Shown here piece by piece: positions 1-7,605 of a DNA stretch of 17,482 bases. The notes beneath the pieces were generated by a model, which did not search any database, was not told the origin of the DNA, and saw only the letters and a list, made by a program, of their open reading frames with translations. A program made the position numbers and the translations under genes. Source of the stretch: Gemmatimonadaceae bacterium (GTDB lineage Bacteria; Gemmatimonadota; Gemmatimonadetes; Gemmatimonadales; Gemmatimonadaceae); assembly GCA_013816695.1 (NCBI GenBank), contig JACDDZ010000009.1:1-17482 (forward strand), given 5' to 3'. Numbering within the stretch: position 1 is the stretch's first letter; each line of letters opens with the position of its first letter.

Positions 1-744
1 CTGCGGATGGACATCGCGGAGCGTCTACGCGTGGAGGGTGAGCTGCAGCGCGCATTGGATCTGCGCGACGAGGTGCTGGGGATCGTCTCACACGACCTGC
101 GCAATCCGGTGCACACTGTTTCACTCGCCTCCGCGATGCTCCTTGAGCTGCTCGGAGAAGGTGAGCGGGAAGATACCACCAGGCGGCACCTGAACGTCAT
201 CCGCCGCGCGGCGCAGCAAATGGACAGCCTGATCCGGGATCTGCTCGACGTCGCCAGCGTTGGTTCTGGTCACCTCTCGGTGCAGTTGCGTGAACACGAT
301 GCCGAGCAGCTGCTCCTCTCCGCCGTCGAGGTGTTGCGGCCTATCACCGAAGCTGCTGGACTGCATTTCGAAGTCGAGGTCCCCGCTGCCCCGGCCGCGA
401 TTCTGTCGGACGCCGGTCGATTCGTGCAGCTCCTCTCCAACCTCGTTGGCAACGCCGTCAAGTTCACCGCGCCCGGCGGTAGTCTCAGAATCTCCGCTGG
501 AGTCACTGACGGTGATGTGTTGTTTAGCGTGCGCGACTCCGGGTCGGGTATTCCGGCGCAGGATCTCCCCCGCCTGTTCGACCGCTTCTGGCAGGCGGAG
601 CGGGGTGCCGATCTCGGGGCTGGGCTCGGCCTCGCCATCGCCAAGGGCATCGTGGAGGCGCACGGCGGACGCATCTGGGTGGAAAGCAAACCTGGAGAAG
701 GCACGACGTTCCACTTCACGATTCCGACTGCGCGATCGGTTTGA
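1..744 (+). CDS. Sensor histidine kinase, C-terminal part (5' end outside window)
   Basis: The reading frame is open to the left edge, so the ATG at position 7 is probably internal. The first residues (LRMDIAERLRVEGELQ) look like the exit of a PAS/GAF sensor domain running into a coiled helix. Counting from that Met, the phospho-acceptor H-box is SHDLRNP with His29. The N-box is NLVGNAVKFT (about 145-154), G1 is DSGSGIP (177-183), the F-box is FDRFWQ (191-196) and G2 is GAGLGLAIAKG (204-214), ending with the usual GEGTTFHFTIP. It is therefore a complete HisKA plus HATPase_c core that autophosphorylates on histidine in response to an unseen upstream sensor. No response regulator lies downstream. 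The next gene on the same strand, 172 bases away, is a PAS-GAF protein that could share its signal, which is inference only. Confidence 0.93.
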   Translation: MRMDIAERLRVEGELQRALDLRDEVLGIVSHDLRNPVHTVSLASAMLLELLGEGEREDTTRRHLNVIRRAAQQMDSLIRDLLDVASVGSGHLSVQLREHDAEQLLLSAVEVLRPITEAAGLHFEVEVPAAPAAILSDAGRFVQLLSNLVGNAVKFTAPGGSLRISAGVTDGDVLFSVRDSGSGIPAQDLPRLFDRFWQAERGADLGAGLGLAIAKGIVEAHGGRIWVESKPGEGTTFHFTIPTARSV

Positions 745-916
745 GGACACCGAGCGCCGCCCTTGCGAGGCAGACTTGCCGCTTTCGTCCGCTTCTCCCG
801 GGTAGGCGAAAGAACAAGTGGGTGGGCCCGGTGTATGCCCTAGGTCCATTGCCGCCGCAACCTACCCTTGCTCCGGCTGTTCTCAGGGCGTCCGGGTGAA
901 TCAGTGGGGCAGCGGC
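745..916. other. Intergenic gap between kinase and PAS-GAF gene
   Basis: This stretch has no convincing gene. The in-frame extension of the PAS-GAF gene to 818 or 896 would occupy part of it. I see no clear terminator: the best pairing is a GGGC/GCCC stem of four base pairs with no T-run. GGGTAGG (800-806) and CCTACCC (861-867) are inverted but far apart. Confidence 0.4.
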
Positions 917-2089
917 GTGAAGCAAGAACAAAAAAACGTGGGTTCCTCTGAACGAAAGGACCTCGAGGCCCGATTTGGCGGGCGCTCGACGCAGGACGAC
1001 GCTCATTATCGGACCTTGGCGGAGGCAATTCCACAGATCGTCTGGACAGCCAACCCGGACGGCTGGCTGGATTTTTACAATCAGCACTGGTTTGACTACA
1101 CGGGCCTAACCCTGGAGCAGACCCAAGGCTGGGGATGGGAACCGGTGCTGCATCCGGATGATCTTCAGAATTGCATCCTCCGGTGGACGCACGCCTTCTC
1201 TACGGGTGAACCCTATGAGACGGAATACCGCTTCAAGCGCGCCGCCGATGGGGAGTATCGCTGGCACCTCGGACGGGCGCTCCCGGTGCGCAACGCGGAC
1301 GGAGCCATTGTCAAATGGTTTGGTACCTGCACCGACATCCACGATCAGAAAGAGGCGGCCGAGATCATGCGTCGGCAGCGCGACGAGCTCGAGAAACACC
1401 TCGTCACCCTGTGTGCGTGGTCAAACACAGTAATGCACGATGGTGAGTGGATGTCGTTTCCGAAATATCTGGAGCGCAGATTCGGGATGAGGACTACACA
1501 TGGCATTTCTCCGAAAGCGATGGCGAAACTTGAGGCGGAAGATCGGGTGCCCGCGGCAGGCGCCCTCAACGATCCGAAGCGCCTGGCGGCGGTGAGGGCA
1601 AGTGGGCTGCTCGACACTCTGCCTACGGCGGGTTTCGACCGCATTACAAGATTAGGTGCGTCTGTGCTGAACGTACCAGCAACTTTTATCTCACTGGTCG
1701 ACGATCACCGGGATTTTTATGTGAGCCACTGCGGCTTTGGAGAACCGTTGGCCTCCGAGCGGCAGCTCACCGGACAGACCTTTTGCCATTTCACTATTCA
1801 GGGGGAGCGCCCCCTGATTATTCCGGACACTCGCGCCGATCCTCTGTACGCGAAGGTGCCGACCGTGGAATCGCTGGGAGTTGCCGCATACCTCGGAGCT
1901 CCGCTCGTACTTCTTTCCGGCGAAGTGATTGGCGCATTTTGCGCAATCGACTTTGCACCGCACGCGTGGACCGAGTCTCAGGTTCTCGCCGCGACCGATC
2001 TCGCAAGCCTCGTGGTATCTGAAATAGAGCTGCGTCAGGCGGCCTTCGATTTTCAGCGTCACCTCGCGCCAGCTGCGACGATTCGCTAG
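917..2089 (+). CDS. PAS-linker-GAF sensory protein without an output domain
   Basis: No kinase, cyclase or DNA-binding domain follows the two sensor domains. A PAS fold of the PAS_3 type covers about residues 31-147, with the typical HPDD and YRFKRADGEYRWHL-like segments and ending GTCTDIHDQKE. A short coiled helix leads into a linker (about 165-205) with LCAW, DGEW and THGISP. This resembles a cysteine-rich module often seen beside PAS domains and receivers, but three of its usual cysteines are replaced. A GAF domain covers about 222-372 (NDPKRLAAVRASGLLDT, then VPATFISLVDDHRDFY and YLGAPLVLLSGEVIGAFCAID). The frame stays open back to a GTG at 818, and GTG at 896 is also possible. I prefer 917 because GGGG lies 7 bases upstream and residues before it look non-conserved. 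It may act as a partner of the upstream kinase. Its stop overlaps the stop of the convergent DinB gene. Confidence 0.85.
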   Translation: MKQEQKNVGSSERKDLEARFGGRSTQDDAHYRTLAEAIPQIVWTANPDGWLDFYNQHWFDYTGLTLEQTQGWGWEPVLHPDDLQNCILRWTHAFSTGEPYETEYRFKRAADGEYRWHLGRALPVRNADGAIVKWFGTCTDIHDQKEAAEIMRRQRDELEKHLVTLCAWSNTVMHDGEWMSFPKYLERRFGMRTTHGISPKAMAKLEAEDRVPAAGALNDPKRLAAVRASGLLDTLPTAGFDRITRLGASVLNVPATFISLVDDHRDFYVSHCGFGEPLASERQLTGQTFCHFTIQGERPLIIPDTRADPLYAKVPTVESLGVAAYLGAPLVLLSGEVIGAFCAIDFAPHAWTESQVLAATDLASLVVSEIELRQAAFDFQRHLAPAATIR

Positions 2090-2610
2090 TGGAACACCTC
2101 GCTGAAAATGAGATCATGTCGCCCTTCAGTCGCCATTCCATTCGCACGTAGCACCGTCGCCACCTGCGCCCATGTTCGCACGCTATGCAACAGCGTGTGC
2201 GCCAAAATCTTCCGCGCAGAAGCGCGAAACGAACCGGCGGATATTGTCTCGAACTCGATTTCCCGCGCGAGATCTAGCTCCGACGCCCGCGCCACCCACT
2301 CCGCTAGCCGCGCATTCACCACATGCGCCGCATCGAACAGCGTCGACGCCGGCTCTGACGGAATTGTCTCGAACGCCGTCACCGTAACTGCCTCCAGCCG
2401 GTCGGCATAGCGCCACGCCACACCGACGATGTGATGGATCACTTGGCCCACCGTGGCCATCCGACCACCGCCATCGGTATCCGGGGCGAAGAGCACTCGA
2501 AACGCCGCCGGCGTTCTCGCGAAGTATGCCTCCCAGCGCTGAAGCTCGTCGCGCTCGTACCGCAGCAGCTCGTCGAACTCGATCACTGCCGCCATCGCAC
2601 CCCGCATCAT
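2086..2610 (-). CDS. DinB-family putative metal-dependent protein (first copy)
   Basis: This 174-residue protein has the length and helical pattern of the DinB/YfiT four-helix-bundle superfamily. The likely metal ligands are His60 in the first conserved helix (GQVIHHIVGVAWRYADRL) and His138 plus His142 in HTLLHSVRTWAQV, which matches the family pattern of one distant His and a late HxxxH. Bacterial members are often thiol-dependent transferases (bacillithiol or mycothiol S-transferases, maleylpyruvate isomerases) or of unknown function. The substrate cannot be read here. Its ATG overlaps the stop of the upstream PLP-enzyme gene by four bases (ATGA), so it is probably translationally coupled as the last gene of an operon. 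Met6 (2595) is an alternative start. The stop codon lies across a CTAG shared with the convergent PAS-GAF gene. Confidence 0.8.
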   Translation of the reverse strand: MMRGAMAAVIEFDELLRYERDELQRWEAYFARTPAAFRVLFAPDTDGGGRMATVGQVIHHIVGVAWRYADRLEAVTVTAFETIPSEPASTLFDAAHVVNARLAEWVARASELDLAREIEFETISAGSFRASARKILAHTLLHSVRTWAQVATVLRANGMATEGRHDLIFSEVFH

Positions 2611-3806
2611 GCGCGCACCGCCGCGAGACCACGCGCGAGGTCAGCCAGCACATCATCCGCCGATTCGGCGCCCACCGACAGCCGAATGAAACCCGGTGGC
2701 ATCGCGAACGCCGCCGCACGCTCACCGATCTCCTCGGGTGCAAAGTCCAGTTCATCCGGCACCTCGAGTGTGGTGAACACACTCCCAAGGCTGCTCGCCA
2801 GAGGTATCCACTCTAGCGCGTCGACGAAGCGGCGCGTGGTCGCCGACCCACCGTGAAACGCGAATGAAACCATCGTCCCGCCACAACGCATCTGCCGCCG
2901 CGCGATCGCATGTCCCGGATGCGAATCGTGCCACGGATACCGTAGCAACGATACAATCGCAGCCGCACCGAGCTGCCCGGCTACGCGCGCTGCCGTTTCT
3001 GACTGCGCGCGAATGCGGAGCGGCAGGGTTTGGAGACCACGCAACAGCAGCCAACTCGCATGCGGATCGAGACTCGGACCCGTGAGGTTTCGCATGCGAC
3101 GTACGCGCGCAATGATCTCCGACGAACCCGCCACACAACCGGCCAGGACGTCCGCATGCCCCGCGAGCGACTTGCTGGCCGACTGAAGCGATACATCAGC
3201 GCCGAGAGCGAGTGGGAGCTGCACGAGAGGACCCGCAAATGTCGTATCGACGATCACCAGCGCCCCTGCTGTGTGCCCGAGCAACGCGAGCGCCTCGATG
3301 TCGAGGATGTCGATTATCGGGTTCGACGGCGTCTCGAGATAGAGCACCCGCGTGTCCGAGCGTAGCGCTCGTGACACGTTCATGGGATCGGTCGCGTCGA
3401 CGAAGGTTACCTGAACCCCCATCGCGGTAGCGAGGTAGTCGAAGAACTGGAGGGTCTGACCGAACAGTGCATGATGCGCCACGACATGGTCACCCGACGA
3501 GAGCACGGCGAGGAGCGATGTGCTGATCGCTGCCATGCCGGAGGCGAACAGCAGAGAATCCTCGGCTCCCTCGAGCTGCGCGATCTTCTCCTCCGCAATC
3601 CTGGTCGTCGGGTGTCCGAACCGCGTGTAGAAGCCGCGGTCAGGCGACTTCATGAATAGCTCGGCAAGCTCGGGCAGATCGGCACCCTCCCACTGCGTTG
3701 TCAGGTACAACGGCGCATTGAGCGTCCGGTGCGCCCGTGCTCGCCCGCTCGGCGAGGCCCACGGGTGAACGGCAACGGTATCGGGAGAGAGCGCAATTGT
3801 AGGCAT
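2607..3806 (-). CDS. PLP-dependent trans-sulfuration enzyme (Cys/Met metabolism family)
   Basis: The 399-residue length and fold-type I motifs match the cystathionine lyase/synthase and homoserine sulfhydrylase family. Visible are YTRFGHPT (60-67, phosphate-contacting Tyr and Arg from the neighbouring subunit), SGMAAIS (89-95), LETPSNP (157-163), VDTTF (186-190) with the PLP-ring Asp187, and SASKSLAGHAD (209-219) with the Schiff-base Lys212. It ends in the usual IRLSVGAE segment. Two variations stand out. The Tyr that normally stacks on PLP is Phe115 (ALFGQT), as in MetZ-type O-succinylhomoserine sulfhydrylases, and the usual VDNTF Asn is Thr188. The C-terminal substrate loop differs from textbook MetB, MetC and MetZ, so I give no exact reaction. 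It lies 9 bases after the dienelactone-hydrolase-like gene and overlaps the DinB gene, which suggests one transcript. Confidence 0.9.
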   Translation of the reverse strand: MPTIALSPDTVAVHPWASPSGRARAHRTLNAPLYLTTQWEGADLPELAELFMKSPDRGFYTRFGHPTTRIAEEKIAQLEGAEDSLLFASGMAAISTSLLAVLSSGDHVVAHHALFGQTLQFFDYLATAMGVQVTFVDATDPMNVSRALRSDTRVLYLETPSNPIIDILDIEALALLGHTAGALVIVDTTFAGPLVQLPLALGADVSLQSASKSLAGHADVLAGCVAGSSEIIARVRRMRNLTGPSLDPHASWLLLRGLQTLPLRIRAQSETAARVAGQLGAAAIVSLLRYPWHDSHPGHAIARRQMRCGGTMVSFAFHGGSATTRRFVDALEWIPLASSLGSVFTTLEVPDELDFAPEEIGERAAAFAMPPGFIRLSVGAESADDVLADLARGLAAVRA

Positions 3807-3815
3807 GACGGAAGC

Positions 3816-4637
3816 TCAGGATCTGTGGTGGAGCCGGCGATCGAGGAACGCGAGGATCTCGTCGCGGGCGGCGACGGTCGGCTCACCGGCCCCGTCGACG
3901 AGGTGCACGGTCACCACGCTGTGTGCGAAGTTAACGTGCGCGGCGTGGAAAGGCGGGGCATCGGCGAAGCTCGCCGCATCATCGGGAAGCACTTGGCCGA
4001 CGAACCTCTCGCCGAGCGCCTGTGCGTAAGCGGCGAAGCGCGCCCCGGTGCAGAAACGGTCGCCCGAGAAGCGGTACGCGAGCACGGTGAGGTCCTCGCG
4101 CTCGAGCCGCCCGCGAATGTCATGAAGCTCCTGCGCTGAACTCTCGAGGGCTGCCGGCTGGTCGAGTGGAAGACTCGGCGCGCACAGCACGGGCGCGAGC
4201 ACCGCGGGCTCGAGCATCATCGTGAGCGCGAAGTTGCCCGTGAAGCACATGCCGATCGCACCCACGCCAGCGCCGCCGCATTCCGCATGCGCCATGCGTG
4301 CGAGCCCGCGCAGCCATTGCGTGACGGGACTCGACGATCCAGCGCCCAACGCCCGGAACTCAGCGCTCACGCACGCCTTACGATAGATCGCTGCCCCTTC
4401 GTTCGCCGTTGGTATCGCACCGTCGCGCCCGAAGAGCGACGGCAGGTACACAGTGAAGCCGGCGTCCCGCACCCAGCGCGCGAAGCGAAGCACGTGCGGT
4501 CCGATGCCGGGCATCTCGTGCAGGACGACGACGGCCGGCCCTCGACCGGCGACGTAGATGGTCCTCGTCACAGTGTCGATCGTGATCGGTCGGCTCGTGA
4601 AGTCGTAGAACGTGTTGTGCGAGGCGATGGATGTCAT
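3816..4637 (-). CDS. Dienelactone hydrolase family protein
   Basis: This 273-residue alpha/beta hydrolase has the dienelactone-hydrolase layout. An early acidic residue sits in VVLHEMPGI (Glu41). The nucleophile elbow is GMCFTG with a Cys nucleophile (Cys131) instead of Ser. Asp193 (SGDRF) and His239 (AHSVVT) are plausible remaining triad members. Characterised members open lactones in chloroaromatic breakdown, but many genomic members act on unknown esters or lactones. No catechol-cleavage genes accompany it, so an aromatic pathway is not supported. There is no signal peptide, so it should be cytoplasmic. It is the first gene of a probable operon with the PLP enzyme and DinB protein, divergent from a GlxA-type regulator across 83 bases. 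The ATG at 4637 has no obvious Shine-Dalgarno. Confidence 0.85.
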   Translation of the reverse strand: MTSIASHNTFYDFTSRPITIDTVTRTIYVAGRGPAVVVLHEMPGIGPHVLRFARWVRDAGFTVYLPSLFGRDGAIPTANEGAAIYRKACVSAEFRALGAGSSSPVTQWLRGLARMAHAECGGAGVGAIGMCFTGNFALTMMLEPAVLAPVLCAPSLPLDQPAALESSAQELHDIRGRLEREDLTVLAYRFSGDRFCTGARFAAYAQALGERFVGQVLPDDAASFADAPPFHAAHVNFAHSVVTVHLVDGAGEPTVAARDEILAFLDRRLHHRS

Positions 4638-4720
4638 GAGGTATCGGGTTGCATACAGGCTCGCATGGTGCCATCTTGCCCGCCAGCGTCAGAAACGACA
4701 CTTTTCGGGGATTTCCTGCC
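4638..4720. promoter_or_regulatory. Divergent promoter region, hydrolase operon / glxA-like regulator
   Basis: These 83 bases separate two divergent starts and must hold the 5' control regions of both genes if they are transcribed from here. The right part (4697-4720) is one copy of a 24-base repeated element. It also contains the probable ribosome site of the regulator, GGGG at 4707-4710. I could not define convincing -35/-10 boxes. Confidence 0.5.
4697..4720. repeat. 24-base dispersed element, copy 1 (candidate operator)
   Basis: Aligned without gaps against 8217-8240, 18 of 24 positions agree, including GACA, TTTCGGGGA and a terminal GCC. It sits immediately 5' of the regulator start at 4721 and 60 bases upstream of the divergent hydrolase start at 4637, a normal place for a regulator binding site. 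Whether the shared sequence binds the neighbouring regulator is inference. Confidence 0.4.
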
Positions 4721-5686
4721 ATGCGCGTCGTGGAGCTCCAGGTCCTGTCGGGTGCGATGCCCTCGAGCGTCGCGATTACCGCGGACGTCCTTGCCACCGC
4801 GAACCGGCTTCGCGCTGCGAAGGGGCGGCGGCCTGCATTCGCCGTGCGCGTAAGTGGCTCGGGCGCGCGCAGCGTTCGCTCGCTCGTGGGCAGCGTGCTC
4901 CCGCCGCAGCCGGAGATCGCGACGGCAGAGCCGGATGTCATTATCGTCTCCAGCCTCGTGACAGTGACGGAGGCAGCCGTCATCGAGCGGCTGGACAGAC
5001 CCGATGCGGCGCAACTCCGTCGAACGCTCGCTCGCGCTGCCGGGCGCGGCACACACATCGCTGCGTCCTGCTCGGCGGTCTTTCACCTCGCGAGCGCGGG
5101 TGTGCTCGACGGTCGTCGCGCGACGACGACCTGGTGGCTCGCACCGATGTTCCAGCGCATGTTCCCGCAGGTGGAGCTCGACGCCGACGCCATGGTCGTC
5201 ACCGATGGTCGCGTCATCACGGCCGGCGCGGCGATGGCGCACCTCGACCTCATGCTGGCACTCGTCGAACGCTACTGCGGCTCAGACATCGCTACGCGAT
5301 GCGCGCGCTTCCTCCTACTCGACGGACGACGCAGCCAGTCGCGATACATGGCACTCGGCTACCTCGCGGCGAAGGATCCGCACGTCGTTCGCGCCGAGCG
5401 GTGGGCGCGTGCGGAACTGGCCACGGGGCTGACGGTGGACGCACTCGCCGCTGCCGCGGGGCTGGCGCCGCGCACTTTCGCGCGACGTGTTGCGCGTGCG
5501 ACGGGCTTGTCACCAATCCAGTTTCTCCAGCGTCTCCGCGTCGAGCGCGCGGTAGAGCTGCTGGAGACAACGACACTCTCGGTCGAGGAAATCGCACGGC
5601 GCGTGGGATACGCCGAGCCGACGACGTTGCGCCGATTGCTTCGGCGTGAGGCTGGTGGAGGGCCGAGGGACCTGCGACACGCTTAG
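4721..5686 (+). CDS. GlxA-type transcriptional regulator (DJ-1/PfpI domain plus AraC HTH)
   Basis: The 321-residue product has a DJ-1/PfpI-like N-terminal domain (about 1-185): VVELQVLSGAMPSSVAITADVL at the start, DVIIVSS in the core, then the elbow AASCSAVFHLASAGVLDGRRAT with Cys117 at the DJ-1 cysteine position. An AraC/XylS double helix-turn-helix follows: LTVDALAAAAGLAPRTFARRV (about 238-258) and LSVEEIARRVGYAEPTTLRR (about 286-305). Such regulators usually bind a small ligand or partner through the N-terminal domain and activate nearby operons. I chose ATG 4721, with GGGG ten bases upstream. An upstream ATG at 4649 would add 24 residues unlike the family. The divergent hydrolase operon is the obvious candidate target. 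The gene ends 11 bases before the convergent CocE-like gene. Confidence 0.9.
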   Translation: MRVVELQVLSGAMPSSVAITADVLATANRLRAAKGRRPAFAVRVSGSGARSVRSLVGSVLPPQPEIATAEPDVIIVSSLVTVTEAAVIERLDRPDAAQLRRTLARAAGRGTHIAASCSAVFHLASAGVLDGRRATTTWWLAPMFQRMFPQVELDADAMVVTDGRVITAGAAMAHLDLMLALVERYCGSDIATRCARFLLLDGRRSQSRYMALGYLAAKDPHVVRAERWARAELATGLTVDALAAAAGLAPRTFARRVARATGLSPIQFLQRLRVERAVELLETTTLSVEEIARRVGYAEPTTLRRLLRREAGGGPRDLRHA

Positions 5687-5697
5687 GCCGTCGCGCT

Positions 5698-7605
5698 TCA
5701 GGGGGCGATGCTGGCTTCGATGCGACTGCCTGCGCTTCGACTCACCCAGATTCTGTGGCGCGCCGGGATGAAATCGGGTTCGGACGCCGCGTAGATGCTC
5801 GGCACGTAGCGCTGGGGGTTGCTGTCAAAGAGCGGGAACCAAGAGCTCTGCACCTGGATCATGATGCGATGACCCTTTCGGAACGTGTGGAGCACATCCG
5901 GGAGCGGCACGGTAATCTCGGTGATCTCTCCTGGGCGCAGAGGCACCGGCGTGCTGAACGATTGGCGAAAGCGGGCGCGCATGATCTCGCCACGCACGAG
6001 TTGCTGATACCCGCCGAGCCGGATCGTGGTGTCGCGCTGATACGGGTGGTTTGGCTCGTCGGGCGGATACACGTCGATGAGCTTGACGACGACATCGGCG
6101 TCGGTACCGGTCGTGGAGAGCGCAACGTAGGCAGTGAGCTCGCCGGCGAAGGTGACGTCATCACTCAGCGTGTCACTCTGAAGAGTGACGACATCGGGAC
6201 GCGAGGTGAAGCAGCGCTGGTCATCGCTCATGTAGTGATAGAGCCCGCCGTCCTCGATGGTCGGGCCGGAACAGCGCGAGGGAACGGGCTTGCGTGGATC
6301 ACTCACGATTTCGATATACGCACCCATCGCAGTCGGGCGACTCGTGGAGAGAGAGCCATCGCGATGGAAGTAAAATGTACGCGACACGGTCCCGGGCGCG
6401 GGCCACGTGGTCGGGCGGATCCACGCCTTTCGCCCTGTATCGAACAGCAAGGAACCTACGGAAGCAGTGTCGCCCTTCAGGTGACGACGAAAGAATGCCG
6501 CCTCCACTTCACGCTGGAACTGCGTCTCGAGCGAATCGCCGAAGTACAGGTTGCCGTGCACTGTGTGCGTCACGTCCCGCGCTGACCAGCCGCGATGTCC
6601 GAATGGCCCCATGGCGAGAGTCACCTTCGCACCTGGATTCTGCGAACGGAGCGCTCGATACGCCGCGAGCGAGCCAATCAGGTTCTCGGCATCGAACCAA
6701 CCGCCCACGACCAGTACTGGATGCGTGATCCCCCGCAGCCGCGGCGGAAGTGCTCGCGCCTGCCAGAATGCATCGTAGTTCGGATGCACGACCATCGCGC
6801 GCCACCATGCGTTGTCCGCGTAGAACCGTCGTGTGATGTCTGCGAGCGGGCCGAGGCTGAGCTGATAGAAATAGTCGTCGGACATTCCGTGCTCGGCAAC
6901 GCGCTCGTACTCTGGCAGCCACCAGTGACGCATGGTGGGCTCCTGCCGTGCGATGCCGAACACTGAATACGCGTAAAAGCTGCCCAGCACAAGCGCGCCG
7001 TTGTGGTGGAAATCCTCGAAGAAGAAGTCAGTGACCGGCGCCTGGAGCGAGGTCGCGGCGATGGCGGGATGCCGCGAGACCGCTGCCGCCCCCGCGTAAT
7101 AGCCGCCGTAGCTCACGCCAAACAGTCCGACGCGTCCATTGTTGCCGGCGACGTTCCGCACGAGCCAGTCGATGGTGTCGTACGCATCGGTCGACTCGTC
7201 AGCGGCTCGCGAATTTCTAGCGCGAGCCGAGTCGGACAGCAGCGGGCGCACGTTCTCGAAGGTGCCGCCGGACAGATACCGGCCGCGGACTTCTTGCGAG
7301 ACGAAGATGTATCCGTCTCGCAGCATGAACGGATCAGGACCGAGCGTGAGCGGAAATGCATCCTGATCATAGGGTGCAACGGAGAACGGCGTGCGCTGCA
7401 ACACGATCGGGTAACGGCGCGACGGTGATGCATCGACTGGCACGTACGCGACCGTGAAGAGCTCGACACCGTCGCGCATCGGGATGCGGGCGATGCGCTT
7501 CGTGTAGTGGCTCCTCACGTATGCGGAGTCGCCCGCCTGCGAACCCACGGTGCGAGCGAACCCGAGGCAGGCTGCGAGGGCGAGCAGCAGCCGGCGCAGC
7601 GTCAT
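5698..7605 (-). CDS. Secreted CocE/NonD family hydrolase (X-Pro dipeptidyl-peptidase S15-like)
   Basis: The 635-residue product starts with a cleavable export signal (MTLRRLLLALAACLGF). The S15/CocE alpha/beta hydrolase follows: IPMRDGVELFTVAYVP, GYIFVSQEVRGRYLSGG, nucleophile elbow GVSYGGYY with Ser165, GGWFDAENL with Asp305, and GPFGHRGW with His337. The C-terminal third (about 400-635) is the jelly-roll domain of the family, with HRIMIQVQSSWFPLFDSNPQRY near the end. Members cleave esters, acylated antibiotics or Xaa-Pro peptides, and the substrate is not predictable here. The start at 7605 overlaps the upstream DinB stop by four bases (ATGA). The frame continues upstream within that gene but without signal-peptide logic. 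LAAC at residues 10-13 could be a lipobox, though a Sec cleavage after GSQA (21-24) fits as well. Confidence 0.9.
   Translation of the reverse strand: MTLRRLLLALAACLGFARTVGSQAGDSAYVRSHYTKRIARIPMRDGVELFTVAYVPVDASPSRRYPIVLQRTPFSVAPYDQDAFPLTLGPDPFMLRDGYIFVSQEVRGRYLSGGTFENVRPLLSDSARARNSRAADESTDAYDTIDWLVRNVAGNNGRVGLFGVSYGGYYAGAAAVSRHPAIAATSLQAPVTDFFFEDFHHNGALVLGSFYAYSVFGIARQEPTMRHWWLPEYERVAEHGMSDDYFYQLSLGPLADITRRFYADNAWWRAMVVHPNYDAFWQARALPPRLRGITHPVLVVGGWFDAENLIGSLAAYRALRSQNPGAKVTLAMGPFGHRGWSARDVTHTVHGNLYFGDSLETQFQREVEAAFFRRHLKGDTASVGSLLFDTGRKAWIRPTTWPAPGTVSRTFYFHRDGSLSTSRPTAMGAYIEIVSDPRKPVPSRCSGPTIEDGGLYHYMSDDQRCFTSRPDVVTLQSDTLSDDVTFAGELTAYVALSTTGTDADVVVKLIDVYPPDEPNHPYQRDTTIRLGGYQQLVRGEIMRARFRQSFSTPVPLRPGEITEITVPLPDVLHTFRKGHRIMIQVQSSWFPLFDSNPQRYVPSIYAASEPDFIPARHRIWVSRSAGSRIEASIAP

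Noticed and set aside
121..849. Minus-strand open frame opposite the histidine kinase
   Set aside because: The kinase has all catalytic boxes in order; the antisense product has no family features.
800..867. GGGTAGG / CCTACCC inverted pair in the gap after the kinase
   Set aside because: The 7-base arms are 54 bases apart in GC-rich DNA with no T-run, so chance is a sufficient explanation.
4612..5649. Plus-strand open frame overlapping the GlxA-like gene in another frame
   Set aside because: It is Arg/Ala/Gly-rich with no motif, while the 4721-5686 frame has clear DJ-1 and AraC domains.
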